Positions 7,260 to 8,800 of a stretch of 8,800 nucleotides of DNA are shown here, piece by piece (position 1 is the first letter of the stretch; the number at the start of each line of letters is the position of its first letter). The notes beneath the pieces are model-generated. The model searched no databases. It was not told the DNA's origin and saw only the letters and a program-made list of their open reading frames with translations. Position numbers and translations under genes: made by a program. The stretch is from Lachnospiraceae bacterium (GTDB lineage: Bacteria > Bacillota_A > Clostridia > Lachnospirales > Lachnospiraceae). The DNA lies in contig JAILCT010000076.1 in assembly GCA_024690425.1 (NCBI GenBank), positions 1-8,800 of the forward strand, given 5' to 3'.

Positions 7260-7298
7260 GATCACAGGCAGGGTCGCAGATAAGGTCACACCCTGTGG
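7251..7298. repeat. Imperfect 24-base tandem duplication at the convergent gene ends
   Basis: The first 16 bases of 7251-7274 and of 7275-7298 match at 14 of 16 positions (CACAGATAAGATCACA against CGCAGATAAGGTCACA); the remaining 8 bases differ. The first copy carries the stop of the DUF5662 gene (TAA 7257-7259). The second carries an in-frame spare TAA (7281-7283) and the stop of the - strand gene (7286-7288). No convincing rho-independent terminator separates the two genes: the best hairpin (7268-7274 with 7290-7296) has a 7-pair stem, a 15-base loop and no T run. Confidence 0.5.
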
Positions 7299-8725
7299 CC
7301 CTGGGCTATCGTCAGCAGAACATCGAAGACAGCCGGGTTATTGTTCACGATTATGCTGAGGGCTGACTTGGCCCGGTTGAGTCCGTGGAAGAGCCGTCTT
7401 ACCCTGAACTCTCCTTCTACGTCGCATCTTAGATAACCTTCATCATCATATCTGAATGTATCATCCATCAACATTACCACTTTTTCAAATTCGCGGCATG
7501 TTGACTTGCTGTTGTCGGCAATGTATGTGTAGCCTGAGGACGTACATGTGTCAAGGAGAATGCCGGCTTCATCCTGATTGCCTGCGTAATAGACGGAAAC
7601 GGACGGGTATGACTTTAACCGGTGGTTTCCGGTGCACCGCATCACACAGCATATGTAGGAGGACAGCTCGCTGTTCATCCTTATCCTGTTAGTAAGCTTG
7701 TATCTGATCATCCCGTCAAGGGATTCGATGGCTTCCCCGGTATCCATGGGCCGCTCATCCGGTGATATGATGGCTTCGTAATCATAGGATATGACAACCG
7801 ATTTACCGTTGTTTCTGCTGTACACGGCCAGTGCATCAAGAACGCGGCGGTTCATCCTGTGTCCTTCATCAACGAAGATGTGATCATATTCTTCGATATC
7901 AGGCAGGCCGTAGATCCCGTCGGCAGGGAAGAAATCGATCCTCTTAAGCCTGCTGTCAAGCTTGCGCATCTCTTCGGGGAAGGAGCCGAAGTGAAGGACG
8001 ACGACTCTTTTCGAGACCCTGGTAAGCTCCATCGCAAGGTCGTAGAGAAGGAGGGTCTTGCCTGTTCCCGGAAGGCCGGTGAAGCCCTGGATGATTCCCG
8101 ATCCCGGCTCATCCTTGATGTTTGCGAGTATCTGCTTCTTTATATCCTTCTGCTGGGCGGTCAGGAAATAATTGCCCTTTAGGAAACGATCGGGGTCCGT
8201 AAGGGGAGATATGAGGTATTTCTCCTCGCGGAAGAACCGGTCGATATTATCGTCAATGCAGTCAATCTGTATCTCGAGGTCCCTGCACAGGGTATCCCAT
8301 GATTCTTCAAGCAGGTTACCGCTGTTGCTTAAGCGCAGCAGCTTATCTTCGCCGCTTATGTAGGTATATGAGCGGATGGATTTGTTCAGTGACGCCAGAT
8401 AGCTCCGGTTCAGCATAAGCTGGCTTCTTATGCGTTCCGGATCGATGCTGTGACTCTTCAGTTCTATATTGATAATAGTATCGCTGTTGATACGCAAAAG
8501 ATCGAATTCCTTACCTAACTTCGGTATCGTGTAGGAATAGAAGAAGTTGAGCCGGTCGATCCTTGTGCCTCCGCTTATTAGCTTGTCGGTAAGCGCCTTC
8601 AGGCCCTTTACTTCCCATTCCTTTATCTTGAGGGTATATGCTCTTTTGGACATCTGACGATCGAACCTGGCGATGTCCGAAGCCTTGTCGATCCTTGTCA
8701 GTGCGTATATGTTTATAGCCTTCAT
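7286..8725 (-). CDS. DUF2075/Schlafen-type SF1 ATPase-helicase with N-terminal PD-(D/E)XK nuclease-like domain
   Basis: This 479-residue soluble protein is predicted to act on DNA or RNA. Residues about 30-115 look like a NERD-type restriction-endonuclease fold, with D75 in KEFDLL and E88-x-K90 in INIELKS forming the D...ExK signature. The ATPase follows: Walker A GLPGTGKT (217-224), Walker B IFVDEGHR (283-290), a motif III-like VVISYD (310-315), an arginine-rich TNRIRMN (345-351), then motif V-like REFEKVVML (411-419) and motif VI-like LFHGLNRAKSALSI (445-458). DEGH replaces the usual DEAH. Motif V lacks the usual Gly before the EF pair. The start at 8725 has no Shine-Dalgarno; the next Met (residue 25) has none either and would remove the conserved-looking ALTRIDK...RQ-S-R segment. 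It stands alone on its strand. A role in repair, RNA handling or defence is possible but not shown. Confidence 0.85.
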   Translation of the reverse strand: MKAINIYALTRIDKASDIARFDRQMSKRAYTLKIKEWEVKGLKALTDKLISGGTRIDRLNFFYSYTIPKLGKEFDLLRINSDTIINIELKSHSIDPERIRSQLMLNRSYLASLNKSIRSYTYISGEDKLLRLSNSGNLLEESWDTLCRDLEIQIDCIDDNIDRFFREEKYLISPLTDPDRFLKGNYFLTAQQKDIKKQILANIKDEPGSGIIQGFTGLPGTGKTLLLYDLAMELTRVSKRVVVLHFGSFPEEMRKLDSRLKRIDFFPADGIYGLPDIEEYDHIFVDEGHRMNRRVLDALAVYSRNNGKSVVISYDYEAIISPDERPMDTGEAIESLDGMIRYKLTNRIRMNSELSSYICCVMRCTGNHRLKSYPSVSVYYAGNQDEAGILLDTCTSSGYTYIADNSKSTCREFEKVVMLMDDTFRYDDEGYLRCDVEGEFRVRRLFHGLNRAKSALSIIVNNNPAVFDVLLTIAQGHRV

Positions 8726-8731
8726 GGATTA

Positions 8732-8760
8732 AGTGTAGCATATTAGAATAAAATGATAAA
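8732..8760 (-). promoter_or_regulatory. Candidate extended -10 promoter giving a leaderless transcript
   Basis: On the - strand TGCTACACT (8740-8732) is an extended -10 element: TG, one base, then TACACT (8737-8732). TTTATC (8760-8755) lies 17 bases upstream as a poor -35 (3 of 6). The expected start, seven bases past the -10, is 8725, exactly the A of the ATG. With no ribosome site upstream of that ATG, a leaderless message is the simplest reading. The TAATAT at 8745-8740 is an alternative -10 with no usable -35. Confidence 0.4.
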
Positions 8761-8786
8761 GACCCGGGAAGATGCTTCCCGGGTCT
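8760..8786. terminator. Rho-independent terminator hairpin, possibly bidirectional
   Basis: A perfect 12-pair stem (A8760-T8786 inward to G8771-C8775) of GACCCGGGAAG type closes a 3-base ATG loop. Read on the - strand it is followed by TTATCATTTTATT. On the + strand it is followed by TCTTGATTTT. Both tails are moderately T-rich. Because it sits directly upstream of the - strand gene, its most useful role is to stop transcription arriving from the right and insulate that gene's promoter. Confidence 0.8.
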
Positions 8787-8800
8787 CTTGATTTTCGCGT

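Noticed and set aside
7859..8182. + strand open frame (107 codons) inside the - strand helicase gene
   Set aside because: It is antisense to the Walker A and B region of a well-supported ATPase and has no recognisable domain.
1..8800. CRISPR array, tRNA/rRNA, insertion sequence or prophage structural genes
   Set aside because: I saw no regularly spaced identical repeats, no cloverleaf or rRNA-like blocks, no transposase or integrase motifs and no phage structural proteins. The only regular repeats are the diverged in-frame units of the FapA-family gene.

Overview
The window looks like chromosomal DNA of a Gram-positive anaerobe, most likely Lachnospiraceae (Butyrivibrio/Roseburia-like). This rests on moderate GC, heavy use of ATA (Ile) and AGG/AGA (Arg), purine-rich Shine-Dalgarno sites, tight gene packing, and family-level resemblance of the proteins: a FapA/DUF342 protein with N-terminal QM-EIR-GLE-GLDV repeats, a YtrB-like ABC ATPase, and DUF5662. 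The genus is an inference from memory of these families, not a database result.

Layout. Seven intact genes and the tail of a possible eighth lie on the + strand from 1 to 7259, with overlaps or gaps of 8-17 bases, except for one 92-base gap at 3350-3441. One gene on the - strand (7286-8725) converges on them. Bases 1-75 may be the end of an upstream gene overlapping the next start by ATGA. Bases 72-3984 form a signalling block: a FapA/DUF342 protein with nine 26-residue repeats, an HD-GYP protein whose receiver domain has lost its phospho-acceptor Asp, and a receiver-only protein with its own candidate promoter. Bases 3996-5566 encode a two-gene ABC exporter (ATPase and six-helix permease). 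Bases 5584-7259 encode a DegT-family sugar aminotransferase translationally coupled (ATGA) to a DUF5662 protein. Bases 7286-8725 (-) encode a superfamily 1 helicase/DUF2075-like ATPase with a probable PD-(D/E)XK nuclease domain. Its start has no Shine-Dalgarno site and may be leaderless. A strong GC-rich hairpin terminator at 8760-8786 abuts its promoter.

How the genes may work together. HD-GYP domains degrade cyclic di-GMP, so the first block probably reads out or lowers this second messenger. The degenerate receiver suggests control by protein contact or an unknown ligand rather than by phosphorylation, and the adjacent receiver-only protein is a possible partner. FapA-family proteins are tied to flagellar/polar assembly in Vibrio, so a link to motility or surface behaviour is possible but not shown here. 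The ABC exporter and the aminotransferase/DUF5662 pair may be co-transcribed with the block without sharing its function. No tRNA, rRNA, CRISPR array, insertion sequence or phage structural gene was seen. No gene appears broken.
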